A stretch of 64,000 bases of DNA from CAYJLF01 sp964371055 (GTDB lineage: Bacteria; Eisenbacteria; RBG-16-71-46; CAIMUX01): assembly GCA_964371055.1 (NCBI GenBank), contig CAYJLF010000018.1, forward strand, positions 1 to 64,000, in the 5' to 3' direction. Made by a program: the position numbers and the translations under genes. Below, one piece after another: positions 1 through 9,596 of the stretch (its first letter is position 1; every line of letters begins with the position of its first letter). The notes under the pieces were generated by a model, which saw only the letters and a program-made list of their open reading frames with translations, was not told the origin of the DNA and ran no database searches.

Positions 1-2
1 AT

Positions 3-2429
3 TGCCCCGGCGCAGGATCCTACCTCGGTGTCGCTCCGGTCGAGGCCTACAACATCCTCGATCCCTGCCAGTGCGGACTCGACGGCATGGTCATGGAGTT
101 CCACGACCCCAACGCCCAGCACCCTGATGGCCAGCACGAAGCCGCGATCTCCGCCATCGTTGACCGCCGGGGCGACCTCGGCGATCCGCAGTACCTGAAC
201 TACAACCGCATCCTGCTCGAGTACGACATGTACGCCGAGATGCCTCAGGAAAACGGCGTCTTCTATCGGGTCGGCTGGTCGTACTACCCCTATGAGAATC
301 CGAACATCCCGGGGCTTTTCACCTGGTCACCCCGGGTCGGCCGGGCCACATTTGCGTACCTCGGCGCCGACCCGGTCTGCTTCCGGACGCGTGAGATCGG
401 CACCGACTGGGGGCTTCCGGCAACCTCCGAGCAGGTTCGCGCGGACATCGAGATCTATTCGAGTTGCGAGGCCTTTGGAATCGACCCCTGCTCCGGCGTC
501 ACCAACGCCACGCCTCTGTTCGACAACCTCGTCGTCCGCAACGTCAGCGGCATCTTCATTCCGCCGATCAACTTCACCCCCGGCGGCCGCTTCCAGGATG
601 GTTACGGCCAGAGCGCTCTGGGCCTCGTCAGCCCGACCGATCCAGGCAACGCCAACATCGTCTTCAACACGCGCTTCGGGTCGTCCTCGCCCGCGAAACT
701 CGGAGACTCGCTCTCCATCATCGGTCCGATGCCCAGCGCCACCACGCGCTGGGAGTCCCGCCTCTGGTTCCGACTCAAGCGGACCGGCCCCGGACAGAAC
801 TCCATCGCTCTGTACAACACCTGGAAGAACGCGATGATGGCCAAGGGGATCGACTTCTTCACCGGCCCCAACCCCGGGTTCACCTGGGGATACATGGACT
901 CGGTGGAAGTCAGCACCACCGTGGCGAAGAACAAGTTCTGTTCCCAGTTCCGCGACGGCCCCTCCAGCGGCGGCGGGAACCTGCCAGCCGACCTTTGCTT
1001 CAACTGGGGGGGCGGCGGCGAGCAAGGCGAAGGCAACGAGATCCTCCCGGATCTCTGCTTCACGCCGGGCACCCTGGTCGAGTACTTCGTCACCGCCAAC
1101 CTCACTTGCACCCCGGGCGAGTACGTCTTCCTCCCCGACACCACGGGTGGTCGCTTCGAGGAGTTCGAGATCCTGCCGCGGTTCCGCCTGGATGACGGCG
1201 ACATCAAGATGCCCCAGGTGCTCTACATCGACGCCTACAACCGATCCGCGCTCGATCCGGTCGAAGAGGCCCTCAATCTCACGCTCTACGATCAGGACCT
1301 CAGCACCCCGCTCCCCGATCTCGCTCCCTGGGATCGCTATGACTACCTCGATGCCAGTTCGAGCTGGCGCGCCACCTTCTACCGCGAGTCTGGCGGAAAC
1401 AGCGGCGCTTCCCTGCTGCAGTTGCTTTGTTACCGCCTGATCGTGATCAGCACCGGAACCCTTGGCACCGGCACAACCGTGACCCGCGACTGGCAGGGAC
1501 TCGACGCATGGCTGAACAGCCAGCTCTGCGAAGCGAATGTCAATCCGCAGGGGCTGGTGCTGGACGGGTCTGACATGGGCGACATCATCGGGTCCACCTA
1601 TCCGGTCTTCCTCTCCCAGATCTGCGGCGCCGCGCACCAGTGCGATGCCTACCACGAGTTCGGATGCCCTCCCGGCGAGATCGACAACGACGAGAGCGTC
1701 TGCATCCGCCTCGAGCCGGCGCCCGGCTCACCGGTTGATCCGGGGATCCCGCTCGACGTCTTCGGCAATTGGTGTCCCTGGATGTACGGGTTTGATGTGT
1801 TGGGAACGACCGGAGGAGGACAGGGAAGCAAGACGTACACCAAGGTGGCTGGCGGCGGCGCGACGGAGTACGCCCAGGTCATCCGCGACGGACTCGGCCA
1901 ACCCGGCCGCTACCGGACCGTGCTCAACGGCTTCAGCGCGCACCAACTCACCGCTCGCGACCTCGACGTAGCGCCCGATCCAGACCTCGAGTGCCCGGTC
2001 GACTCGGCCTCGCGGGTGCTGGGGGCCAGTGCGGAGCTGAAGAAGTCGATCCAGTGGGCGCTCAACATCAGCTACCCGGAGTTCCTCGGCGTGCGCTGGG
2101 ATCCCTGCAACTACGGCATGGACGCGCCCGAGGTGGACGGATCGACCGCCCGCGTCGACGCCCTCTATCCCAACCGCCCCAATCCGTTCAACCCGCGAAC
2201 CACGATCCGTTACTCGCTGGCGGCGGACGGCCCCGCGAAGGTCGAGATTTTCGACGTCCAGGGTCGGAGGGTCCGCACCTTGGTGGACGAGCCGCGAACG
2301 GCGGGCCCCAACGAGGCGATCTGGGATGGCGCGGATGACGCGGGCCGGGGCGTCGGTTCCGGCGTCTACTGGTACCGGCTCTCGACAGCCGGCTATGTCT
2401 CGAATCGGAAGATGGTGATCGTGAAGTAG
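3..2429 (+). CDS. Tandem secreted surface protein, copy 1 (subtype A), 5' end outside window
   Basis: The frame is open from the first bases of the window and aligns with residues about 339 onward of copy 3, so the N-terminal third lies outside. What remains is part of the second beta-sandwich module, a middle region with conserved LWFRLKR and WGYMDSVEV segments, a Rossmann-like part starting near VLYIDAYNRS, and a C-terminal FlgD-type sorting domain beginning at LYPNRPNPFNPR and ending KMVIVK. The protein is expected at the cell surface or outside the cell; no catalytic motif is recognisable. The IKMPQVLY and DAYNRS segments are shared with copy 3 but not copy 2, which defines subtype A. The function is unknown. 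Export is inferred from the sorting domain and from the signal sequences of the paralogues. Confidence 0.85.
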   Translation, partial: CPGAGSYLGVAPVEAYNILDPCQCGLDGMVMEFHDPNAQHPDGQHEAAISAIVDRRGDLGDPQYLNYNRILLEYDMYAEMPQENGVFYRVGWSYYPYENPNIPGLFTWSPRVGRATFAYLGADPVCFRTREIGTDWGLPATSEQVRADIEIYSSCEAFGIDPCSGVTNATPLFDNLVVRNVSGIFIPPINFTPGGRFQDGYGQSALGLVSPTDPGNANIVFNTRFGSSSPAKLGDSLSIIGPMPSATTRWESRLWFRLKRTGPGQNSIALYNTWKNAMMAKGIDFFTGPNPGFTWGYMDSVEVSTTVAKNKFCSQFRDGPSSGGGNLPADLCFNWGGGGEQGEGNEILPDLCFTPGTLVEYFVTANLTCTPGEYVFLPDTTGGRFEEFEILPRFRLDDGDIKMPQVLYIDAYNRSALDPVEEALNLTLYDQDLSTPLPDLAPWDRYDYLDASSSWRATFYRESGGNSGASLLQLLCYRLIVISTGTLGTGTTVTRDWQGLDAWLNSQLCEANVNPQGLVLDGSDMGDIIGSTYPVFLSQICGAAHQCDAYHEFGCPPGEIDNDESVCIRLEPAPGSPVDPGIPLDVFGNWCPWMYGFDVLGTTGGGQGSKTYTKVAGGGATEYAQVIRDGLGQPGRYRTVLNGFSAHQLTARDLDVAPDPDLECPVDSASRVLGASAELKKSIQWALNISYPEFLGVRWDPCNYGMDAPEVDGSTARVDALYPNRPNPFNPRTTIRYSLAADGPAKVEIFDVQGRRVRTLVDEPRTAGPNEAIWDGADDAGRGVGSGVYWYRLSTAGYVSNRKMVIVK

Positions 2430-2440
2430 GGGCCCGGCGC

Positions 2441-2587
2441 CCGAGGGCCGGAGCGGACTGTGGAGGCAGGGAGGACGGAGTGCGGCGGAGCGCACGCAGT
2501 GCGTCAAGCCGCACGGAGTCATCCCGGACGACTTCTGGCCGCGAAGGCCCTCGGCGACGGCGGGGAGCCTGCTCCACGCCGCGAAGG
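2441..2587. repeat. 147-base dispersed intergenic repeat, copy 1
   Basis: This stretch between tandem genes 1 and 2 recurs at 16646-16792 with about eight differences and one indel by hand alignment. It begins with CCGAGGGCCGGAGCGG and contains the inverted pair GTGCGGC / GCCGCAC, so a hairpin can form. It is followed closely by the ribosome-binding site of gene 2. Both copies lie outside the coding frames I accept. Together they bracket genes 2 to 5 as direct repeats. It could be a REP-like or small non-autonomous element, or a trace of the duplication that built the gene array. Confidence 0.75.
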
Positions 2588-2606
2588 CACTGGGGAGGGT
2601 ACGACG

Positions 2607-5600
2607 ATGGCGAAGCGTGCGGCGGCGGTTCTTCGCCGCGATGGTGTGGTGTGCCCGGTTGGCATGGCCGGATGCGCCGTTCTTCTGGCACTGGTACTGC
2701 TGGTAAACTCACCCGCCCCGGCCGTGGTCGCCGGCGTCGGGGCCGATCATGCAGAAGTCGGAGGCGCCCCGGCGGAGTTCGCGCCTCGAGCGCGTGAGGC
2801 CCGCGTCGCGCCGGGTCCTCGAGGCACAGATCGCAACCCGACCCTTCGGCGCTCCCATCTCCGTTCACGGGCCAACGCCGACACCATCAGCTTCGGCTTC
2901 TATGAGACCAGGGACGACGGGCTTAAGTACGCCGTTCGCGACGAGACCTGGACCTTCGACCATGGCGCCGAGGATCCGTTCGAGGGGTGGACCTCGGTCG
3001 ACGTGACGGACGACCTTCGCGACTACTGGCGACAGGTGACCGAGGCGTCCTGGATCGCGGAAGGCAATCCCCTTCCCTGGCCGCGGATGACGGGCGAAGG
3101 GATGATCCTGTGCGGCTCCCGGTCGGGTGAGGCCGACTCACTCGGCTGGGCATCGGGAATCGGATATGGGAACAACTGGTGCCAGCGGCTGACCAGTCCG
3201 GTGCTCGACTACGACGGCTCGGGCGCAGTCGATCTCACGTTCCTGTACTTTCAGGACAGCGAGGTCAACTACGACTACGGATGGGTCTACGCCGACCGCG
3301 GCGACTACCGCGTGCTGCTGAACTCGCCCGGGTTCAACGGCAAGATCGGGATCGACACACAGGGCGTTGTCACCCCGCTGATGTATATCCGCTCGATCTC
3401 GAATGGAGAATTCGGCGGCACCCCGGCGGCACGGGAGTTCACTATCGTCCTTGAGTTCTTCTCCGATGGCGGACTTTCGGACGAAGATGGCCACGACGGC
3501 TGGGACTCCTTCTATGGCGCCTGGGGCGTGGACGATGTCGTCATCGGAGGCAACCTGATTCCCGACGACACTCTACACTTCGGCTTCGAGTCAGGTCTCG
3601 AGGGATGGACCGCGGCCCGCTGCCCCGGCGTTGGCGCGTACCTGGGACTCGCACCGCTCGCGGCCTACAGCATCCTCGATCCCTGCGCCTGCCGGCTGGC
3701 GGGCAACGTGCTGGAGATGCACGATGCGGCTCTCGAGCATCCGGACATGCAGCACGAGATGGCCTTCTCGCCCATTATCGATCGTAGATCCGATATCGGC
3801 GACCCCGGCTATCTCGAGTACAGTCGGATCGTCGGCGAGTGGGATATGTATACGGAGACACACGACGATCGGAGCGTCTTCTATCGTGCTGGTTGGAGCT
3901 ACTACCCGTACGAGGACCCGGACGCCCCTGGCATTGTCCGCTGGTCGCCCCGCGTCGGCGGCACTTCGACATTCTTCTACGTCGATGAGGATCCGGGGTG
4001 CAGGACCAAACACAGCATCGGCACCGACTGGGGCCTGCCTCCCACGGCCGAACGCGTGAAGTTCATCTTCGAGCTGCTGGTGATGTGTGACCCAGGGGGC
4101 ATGGGCATGCCCTGCTTCAACAACTACACCCCGATCCTCGACAACTTCTGCGTCCACAATGTTCGCAGCGTCCAAGCCCCCACCGTCACCTTCAGGACGG
4201 GCGGCCGCCTTCAGGACGGGTTCGGACAAAATCCGCTCGGGATCCTCAGTCCGACAGATCCCGGGAACGCCGACATCACCTACAACCTCCGGCCCGTTCC
4301 GAACCCCGCCCGGCTGGGCGACTCTCTGGTCATTGGCGGGCCGTTCCCCGCACCCACGACCCGGTGGGAGGCCAAACTCTGGTTCCGTGTCCGGCGGGAA
4401 GGACCAGGCCAGGCGTCGAACCCCGTCTATGCGGCGTGGCGGATCGCCCTCGCCGGGAGTCCGGGCAAGCCAGCCGTGTTCTGGGGCGGCACCAACCCTC
4501 CGTTCACCTGGGGTTACATGGACTCAGTCGAAGTCGGCGCCCAGGTTGCCAAGAACGCGTTCTGCTCGCAGTTCCGTGACGGTCCATCCCCTGGCGGGCA
4601 GAATCTCCCTCCCGATCCCGACTTCAACTGGGACGGCGGGGGCGAGCAGGGCGAGGGGAACGAGATCCTCCCCGACCTGGCGTTCACTCCCGGGACGCAG
4701 ATCGAGTACTTCATCTCCTCGAACTACACCTGCTCCCCGGGGACGTCCTGGCTTCTGCCCGACACCGCGGGCGGCCACTACGAGGAGTTCGAGATCCTTC
4801 CCAGCTACCGCCTGGACAACGGTATCCCGAAGTTCCCTTGCATCCTCTACGTCGACGCCGAGAACGAGGGGGCACAGACTGTCATCGAACAGGCGCTCAA
4901 CGTCGCCCTGAACGGCGCGGCACCCGGAACACCGATACCCAATCCGACGCAGTGGGACCGGTACGACTACTTGGACGCGGCCTCGAACTGGAACGCGCCC
5001 TTCTACCGGGACAGCGGCGGTAACAACGGCGTTACCCTTCTCCAGCTTCTCGGGTATCACGCGATCCTCCTCAGCACCGGCACGCTCGGCGCAGGAGCGA
5101 CCGATGCGCGGGACTGGCAGGGGATCCGGACCTGGCTCGAGACCGTCAACGGAGAAGCCAACTCCCACCTGCAGGGCTTCATCGCAAACGGCACCAGGAT
5201 CAGCGAAATTATCAACGACCTCGATCCGGGCTTTCTGGCGGAGGTCATGGGCGCTGCCTGGACCTGCTCGAACTATGCCGAGGCCGGGTGCCCGCCGGGC
5301 GAGACGGTCCCGGACAACGACCAGCAGTACTGCGTGCAGCTCGCTCCGGTGCCGGGTGGACCGTTCAGCCCCTCGGTGCCGATCGATGTCTACGGAAACT
5401 GGTGCCCCCTCGTGGTCGAGTACGCCGTGGTCCAGCCCACCGGAACTGGCCAGGGGAACAAGCAGTGGGAGAGGGTCGGCGACAACGATCCGACCTCATA
5501 CGCCCAAATCACGAATGACCGCAACGCCTCGTCCCACAAGTACCGCACGGTGCTGGACACCTGGAGCTACGATCTCCTCGCCGAAAGGGACCTCGCTGTC

Positions 5601-6053
5601 GCGCCGGATCCGAACCTCGAGTGTCCGCCCGATTCCGCGTCGGTGGTCACCGCCGCGGCGGCGGAGCTCACCGAGGCGATCCGGTGGGTGCTTGAAATCG
5701 GAGTCCCGCCGAGCCTGGGTCTCTGCATCGAGCCACTTGTCTCCCTGGATGTCACGGACGCCCTCCCCGGCGGGCCGGTCAACACGCTCTACCCGCCGCG
5801 CCCCAATCCATTCAACCCGCGAACGACGATCCGTTACTCGCTGGCCACAGCCGGTCCCGCGAAGATCGAGATCTTCGACGTGCAGGGTCGGAGGGTCCGC
5901 ACATTGGTGGACGAGCCGCGAACGGCAGGCCCCAACGAGGCGATCTGGGATGGCTCCGATGACGAGGGCCGGGGCGTCGGCTCCGGCGTCTATTGGTACC
6001 GGCTCTCGACGGCCGGCTATGTCTCGAACCGGAAGATGGTGATCGTGAAGTAG
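2607..6053 (+). CDS. Tandem secreted surface protein, copy 2 (subtype B)
   Basis: 1148 residues. The ATG at 2607 is chosen over an upstream in-frame GTG because it follows a GGGAGGG site that copies 3 and 4 share. The N-terminus has a basic stretch and a hydrophobic segment (residues about 25-45) consistent with a signal peptide. Module 1 starts near residue 117 (FDHGAEDPFEGW) and module 2 near 326 (FGFESGLEGW); the shared E-G-W motif suggests a repeated lectin- or laminin-G-like beta-sandwich. A Rossmann-like region starts near LYVDAEN (about 747) and may resemble the GATase1/flavodoxin-like fold. The FlgD-type sorting domain fills about the last 88 residues and ends KMVIVK. Subtype B is marked by FPCILYVDAEN, shared with copy 4. 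Function unknown. Confidence 0.88.
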   Translation: MAKRAAAVLRRDGVVCPVGMAGCAVLLALVLLVNSPAPAVVAGVGADHAEVGGAPAEFAPRAREARVAPGPRGTDRNPTLRRSHLRSRANADTISFGFYETRDDGLKYAVRDETWTFDHGAEDPFEGWTSVDVTDDLRDYWRQVTEASWIAEGNPLPWPRMTGEGMILCGSRSGEADSLGWASGIGYGNNWCQRLTSPVLDYDGSGAVDLTFLYFQDSEVNYDYGWVYADRGDYRVLLNSPGFNGKIGIDTQGVVTPLMYIRSISNGEFGGTPAAREFTIVLEFFSDGGLSDEDGHDGWDSFYGAWGVDDVVIGGNLIPDDTLHFGFESGLEGWTAARCPGVGAYLGLAPLAAYSILDPCACRLAGNVLEMHDAALEHPDMQHEMAFSPIIDRRSDIGDPGYLEYSRIVGEWDMYTETHDDRSVFYRAGWSYYPYEDPDAPGIVRWSPRVGGTSTFFYVDEDPGCRTKHSIGTDWGLPPTAERVKFIFELLVMCDPGGMGMPCFNNYTPILDNFCVHNVRSVQAPTVTFRTGGRLQDGFGQNPLGILSPTDPGNADITYNLRPVPNPARLGDSLVIGGPFPAPTTRWEAKLWFRVRREGPGQASNPVYAAWRIALAGSPGKPAVFWGGTNPPFTWGYMDSVEVGAQVAKNAFCSQFRDGPSPGGQNLPPDPDFNWDGGGEQGEGNEILPDLAFTPGTQIEYFISSNYTCSPGTSWLLPDTAGGHYEEFEILPSYRLDNGIPKFPCILYVDAENEGAQTVIEQALNVALNGAAPGTPIPNPTQWDRYDYLDAASNWNAPFYRDSGGNNGVTLLQLLGYHAILLSTGTLGAGATDARDWQGIRTWLETVNGEANSHLQGFIANGTRISEIINDLDPGFLAEVMGAAWTCSNYAEAGCPPGETVPDNDQQYCVQLAPVPGGPFSPSVPIDVYGNWCPLVVEYAVVQPTGTGQGNKQWERVGDNDPTSYAQITNDRNASSHKYRTVLDTWSYDLLAERDLAVAPDPNLECPPDSASVVTAAAAELTEAIRWVLEIGVPPSLGLCIEPLVSLDVTDALPGGPVNTLYPPRPNPFNPRTTIRYSLATAGPAKIEIFDVQGRRVRTLVDEPRTAGPNEAIWDGSDDEGRGVGSGVYWYRLSTAGYVSNRKMVIVK

Positions 6054-6104
6054 GCGAGCACCGTCGATCGACCCAATTGCTGAGGCCTTGGGGAGGGTGC
6101 GACG

Positions 6105-9100
6105 ATGGCAAAGCGTGAGGCGGCGGTTCTTCGCCGGGATGGTGTGGTGTGCCCGGTTGGCATGGCCGGATGCGCCACTCTTTTGGGACTGGTACTGCTG
6201 GTAAACTCACCCGCCCCGGCCGTGGTCTCCGGCGACGGGCCCCCCGAACGCCTGCTCTACTCCATCGACGAGACCCTCCCCCACCTGCGCGGGTCGGACC
6301 GGACCCCGTTCGGCGCCATCGCAGGCAGCAGGGCCGCCGCATTCGCCTCCGCGCCCGCACCGGCCCGCGTCGACACCGTCGACTTCGGCTTCTACGAGAT
6401 CCGGGAAGACGGCCTGAAGTACGCCGTCCGCGGCGAGACCTGGACCTTCGACCACGGCGCCGCCGATCCGCTCGAAGGTTGGACCTCGCTCGACATGACG
6501 GACAATGTCCGGGACTACTGGCGACAGGTGACCGAGGCGTTCTGGCTCGCGGAAGGCAACCCGCTTCCGTGGCCACAGATAGACGGCGACGGGATGGCGC
6601 TCTGTGGCGCCGGCCAGCTCCAGTCGGACACGCTCGGTTGGGCCGCCGGCATCGGCTACGGCAACAACTGGTGCCAGAGGCTGACGAGCCCGGAGCTGGC
6701 CTATGACGGTTCGGGCGACGTACAACTCAGCTTCGCCTACTTCAATGACACCGAGGCCGAGTACGACTACAGCCGGGTCCTGGTCGTGACCGGCTCCACG
6801 ACGCTGTTGAACGAGCCGGGCTTCAACGGGAGGATCGGCCTCGACTCGCTCGGCGTCATCACACCCGCGACCTATGCGCGGACGATCACCAACGAAGAAC
6901 TCGGCGGGGGCCCCGCGCCGCGACCGTTCAGGATGGTGTTCGAGTTCCGTTCCGATGGTGGAAGCTCGGACGAGGACGGCGGCGGATACTACGGCGACTT
7001 CGACTCGTTCTACGGCGCCTGGGGCGTGGACGATGTCGCGATCGACGGCGCAAACCTCGATCCGCCCGTCACGCAGACCTACACTTTCGAGACTGGGCTC
7101 GACGGCTGGACGGTCTCCCATTGCCCCGGCGCAGGATCCTACCTCGGTGTCGCTCCGGTCGAGGCCTACAACATTCTCGACCCCTGTCAGTGCGGACTGG
7201 ACGGAATGGTCATGGAGTTCCACGACCCCAACGGCCAGCACCCCGACGGACAGCATGAGATGGCGATCTCCGCGATCGCCGACCGGCGAACCGACCTCGG
7301 TGACCCCGGCTACCTCGAGTACAACCAGATCATCGCCGCGTGGGACATGTACGCCGTGATGCCGCAGGAGAACGGAACCTTCTACCGCTCGGGATGGAGC
7401 TACTACCCTTACCAGAACCCCAATCTCCCCGAGCTCGTTCAGTGGTCTCCACGCATCGGGATCAATACGTTTTTCTACAGCGGCGCCGATCCGACCTGCT
7501 TCACGACCACGAACATCGGAACCGACTGGGGTCTGCCCGCCACATGCGAACAGGTGCGGTTCATCTTCCAGCTCTACTCCGACTGCGAGGCCTTCGGAGT
7601 CGACCCCTGTTCCGGTGTCACCAATGCCACTCCCCTCTTGGACAACCTGCGCATCCGCAACGTCCACCGGCCGAACGCGCCCGCGATCCTCTTCGCCACC
7701 GGGATGCAGTTGCAGGACGGCTTTGGCCAGTCGGCCATGGGCATTCCCAGCCCGACCGACCCGGGCAACGCGGACGCCACCTACAACCTGCGCTCGGCCC
7801 CCAACCCGGCGAGGTTGGGCGACTCCCTGGCCATCACCGGCCCGGTGCCAGGAGCCTCAACCAAGTGGGAAGCGAGACTCTGGTTTCGCCTGAAACGGAT
7901 TGGCCCGGGGCAGAACTCCATCGCTGTGTACAACACCTGGAAGAACGCGATGATGGCGAAGGGGATCGACTTCTTCACCGGCCCCGATCCTGCCTTCACC
8001 TGGGGATACATGGACTCGGTGGAGGTCGGGACCGGGGCCGCCAAGAACAAGTTTTGTTCCCAGTTCCGCGACGGTCCTTCCAGCGGCGGACAGAACCTTC
8101 CCGCCGACATCTGTTTCAACTGGGGTGGCGGCGGCGAGCAGGGCGAGGGGAACGAGATCCTCCCCGATCTCTGCTTCACCCCCGGGACAAGGATCGAGTA
8201 CTTCGTCTCCTCGAACTACATCTGCCTGCCGGAGACCTACTACCTGCTGCCGGACACCGCGGGGAGATACTTCGCGGAGTTCGAGATCCTCCCCGGGTAC
8301 CGCCTCGACGACGGCATCATCAAGATGCCTCAGGTGCTCTACGTCGACGCGTACAACCGATCCCGGCGCGATCCGGTCGAGAAGGCCCTGAACCTCACTC
8401 TCTACGACCAGGATCACACCACGCCGCTGCCTGATCTTCCCCCGTGGGATCGATACGACTACCTGGATGCGAGCTCGAACTGGAACGGGCCGTTCTACCG
8501 GCAGAACGGAGGCAACAGCGGCGCCACGATTCCGCAGCTTCTGTGCTACCGGATGATCGTCTTCGGCACCGGCACGTTCGGCACAGGAGCGACCGAGGCA
8601 CGGGACTGGCAGGGTCTGCAGCAGTGGCTGGAAAGCTCGATGTGCGAGTCCAACGTCAACCCGCAGGGATTGCTCCTGGACGGAGCTCTCATCGCCGAGA
8701 TCATCCACCAGCTCTATCCCTCGTTCCTTTCCCAGTTGTGCGGTACAGTCTTCGAGTGCCAGCCCTACAGCGAAGAGGGGTGTCCGGGGGGAGAGATCGA
8801 CAACGACGAGAACGTCTGCGTCCGCCTCGAACCGACACCCGGCTCTCCACTCGATCCAGGAGTCCCGATCGATCTCTTCGGCAACTGGTGCCCGTCGCTG
8901 TACAGATTCTCCGTCCTTGGCACGACCGGCGCAGGACAGGGCAGCAAGACCTACGCGAAGATCGGATCCGGCACGCAGACGGCGTACGCCCAGGTCATCC
9001 GCGACGGGCTCGGACAACCGGGCCGCTACCGGACCGTGCTCAACGGCTACAGCGCGTACCAGTACACCGCCCGCGATCTCGAGGTGGCGCCCGACCCGAA

Positions 9101-9545
9101 TCTGGAGTGTCCGGTCGACTCCGCCTTACGGGCCACCGCCGCCGCCGCCGAGCTCAAGAAGTCGATCCAGTGGGCGCTCAACATCAGCTACCCGGAGTTC
9201 CTCGGAGTGCGCCAGGATCCCTGCAACTACGGGATGGACGTGCCGGAGCCGGGCGAATCGATCGCCCGCGTCGACGCGCTCTATCCCAACCGCCCCAACC
9301 CCTTCAACCCGAGGACGACGATCCGTTACTCGCTGGCCACAGCCGGTCCCGCGAAGGTCGAGATTTTCGACGTCCAGGGTCGGAGGGTCCGCACATTGGT
9401 GGACGGGCCGCGATCGGCGGGTCCCCACGAGGCGATCTGGGATGGCGCGGATGACGAGGACCGGAGCGTCGGCGCCGGCGTCTACTGGTACCGGCTCTCG
9501 ACGACCGGCTATGTCTCGAATCGGAAGATGGTGATCGTGAAGTAG
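6105..9545 (+). CDS. Tandem secreted surface protein, copy 3 (subtype A)
   Basis: 1146 residues with the same architecture as copy 2: signal-like N-terminus (VCPVGMAGCATLLGLVLL), two E-G-W beta-sandwich modules starting near residues 115 and 327, a middle LWFRLKR region near 592, a Rossmann-like part from VLYVDAYNRS near 744, and a sorting domain from about 1059 to the end. The first bases of the window (copy 1) match it almost codon for codon, so copies 1 and 3 form subtype A. The 51-base spacer before it resembles the one before copy 4 and carries the same GGGAGG ribosome-binding site. It is probably co-transcribed with its neighbours. The sequence predicts a surface or extracellular location, but no ligand or enzyme activity. 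Confidence 0.88.
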   Translation: MAKREAAVLRRDGVVCPVGMAGCATLLGLVLLVNSPAPAVVSGDGPPERLLYSIDETLPHLRGSDRTPFGAIAGSRAAAFASAPAPARVDTVDFGFYEIREDGLKYAVRGETWTFDHGAADPLEGWTSLDMTDNVRDYWRQVTEAFWLAEGNPLPWPQIDGDGMALCGAGQLQSDTLGWAAGIGYGNNWCQRLTSPELAYDGSGDVQLSFAYFNDTEAEYDYSRVLVVTGSTTLLNEPGFNGRIGLDSLGVITPATYARTITNEELGGGPAPRPFRMVFEFRSDGGSSDEDGGGYYGDFDSFYGAWGVDDVAIDGANLDPPVTQTYTFETGLDGWTVSHCPGAGSYLGVAPVEAYNILDPCQCGLDGMVMEFHDPNGQHPDGQHEMAISAIADRRTDLGDPGYLEYNQIIAAWDMYAVMPQENGTFYRSGWSYYPYQNPNLPELVQWSPRIGINTFFYSGADPTCFTTTNIGTDWGLPATCEQVRFIFQLYSDCEAFGVDPCSGVTNATPLLDNLRIRNVHRPNAPAILFATGMQLQDGFGQSAMGIPSPTDPGNADATYNLRSAPNPARLGDSLAITGPVPGASTKWEARLWFRLKRIGPGQNSIAVYNTWKNAMMAKGIDFFTGPDPAFTWGYMDSVEVGTGAAKNKFCSQFRDGPSSGGQNLPADICFNWGGGGEQGEGNEILPDLCFTPGTRIEYFVSSNYICLPETYYLLPDTAGRYFAEFEILPGYRLDDGIIKMPQVLYVDAYNRSRRDPVEKALNLTLYDQDHTTPLPDLPPWDRYDYLDASSNWNGPFYRQNGGNSGATIPQLLCYRMIVFGTGTFGTGATEARDWQGLQQWLESSMCESNVNPQGLLLDGALIAEIIHQLYPSFLSQLCGTVFECQPYSEEGCPGGEIDNDENVCVRLEPTPGSPLDPGVPIDLFGNWCPSLYRFSVLGTTGAGQGSKTYAKIGSGTQTAYAQVIRDGLGQPGRYRTVLNGYSAYQYTARDLEVAPDPNLECPVDSALRATAAAAELKKSIQWALNISYPEFLGVRQDPCNYGMDVPEPGESIARVDALYPNRPNPFNPRTTIRYSLATAGPAKVEIFDVQGRRVRTLVDGPRSAGPHEAIWDGADDEDRSVGAGVYWYRLSTTGYVSNRKMVIVK

Positions 9546-9596
9546 GCGAGCACCATCGATCGGCCCGACTCCTGAGGCCCTGGGGAGGATTCGACG

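Noticed and set aside
2460..2606. Upstream GTG start for tandem gene 2, adding 49 residues
   Set aside because: The added part lies inside the dispersed 147-base repeat, whereas the ATG at 2607 has the same ribosome-binding context as copies 3 and 4 and leads directly to the signal-like sequence.
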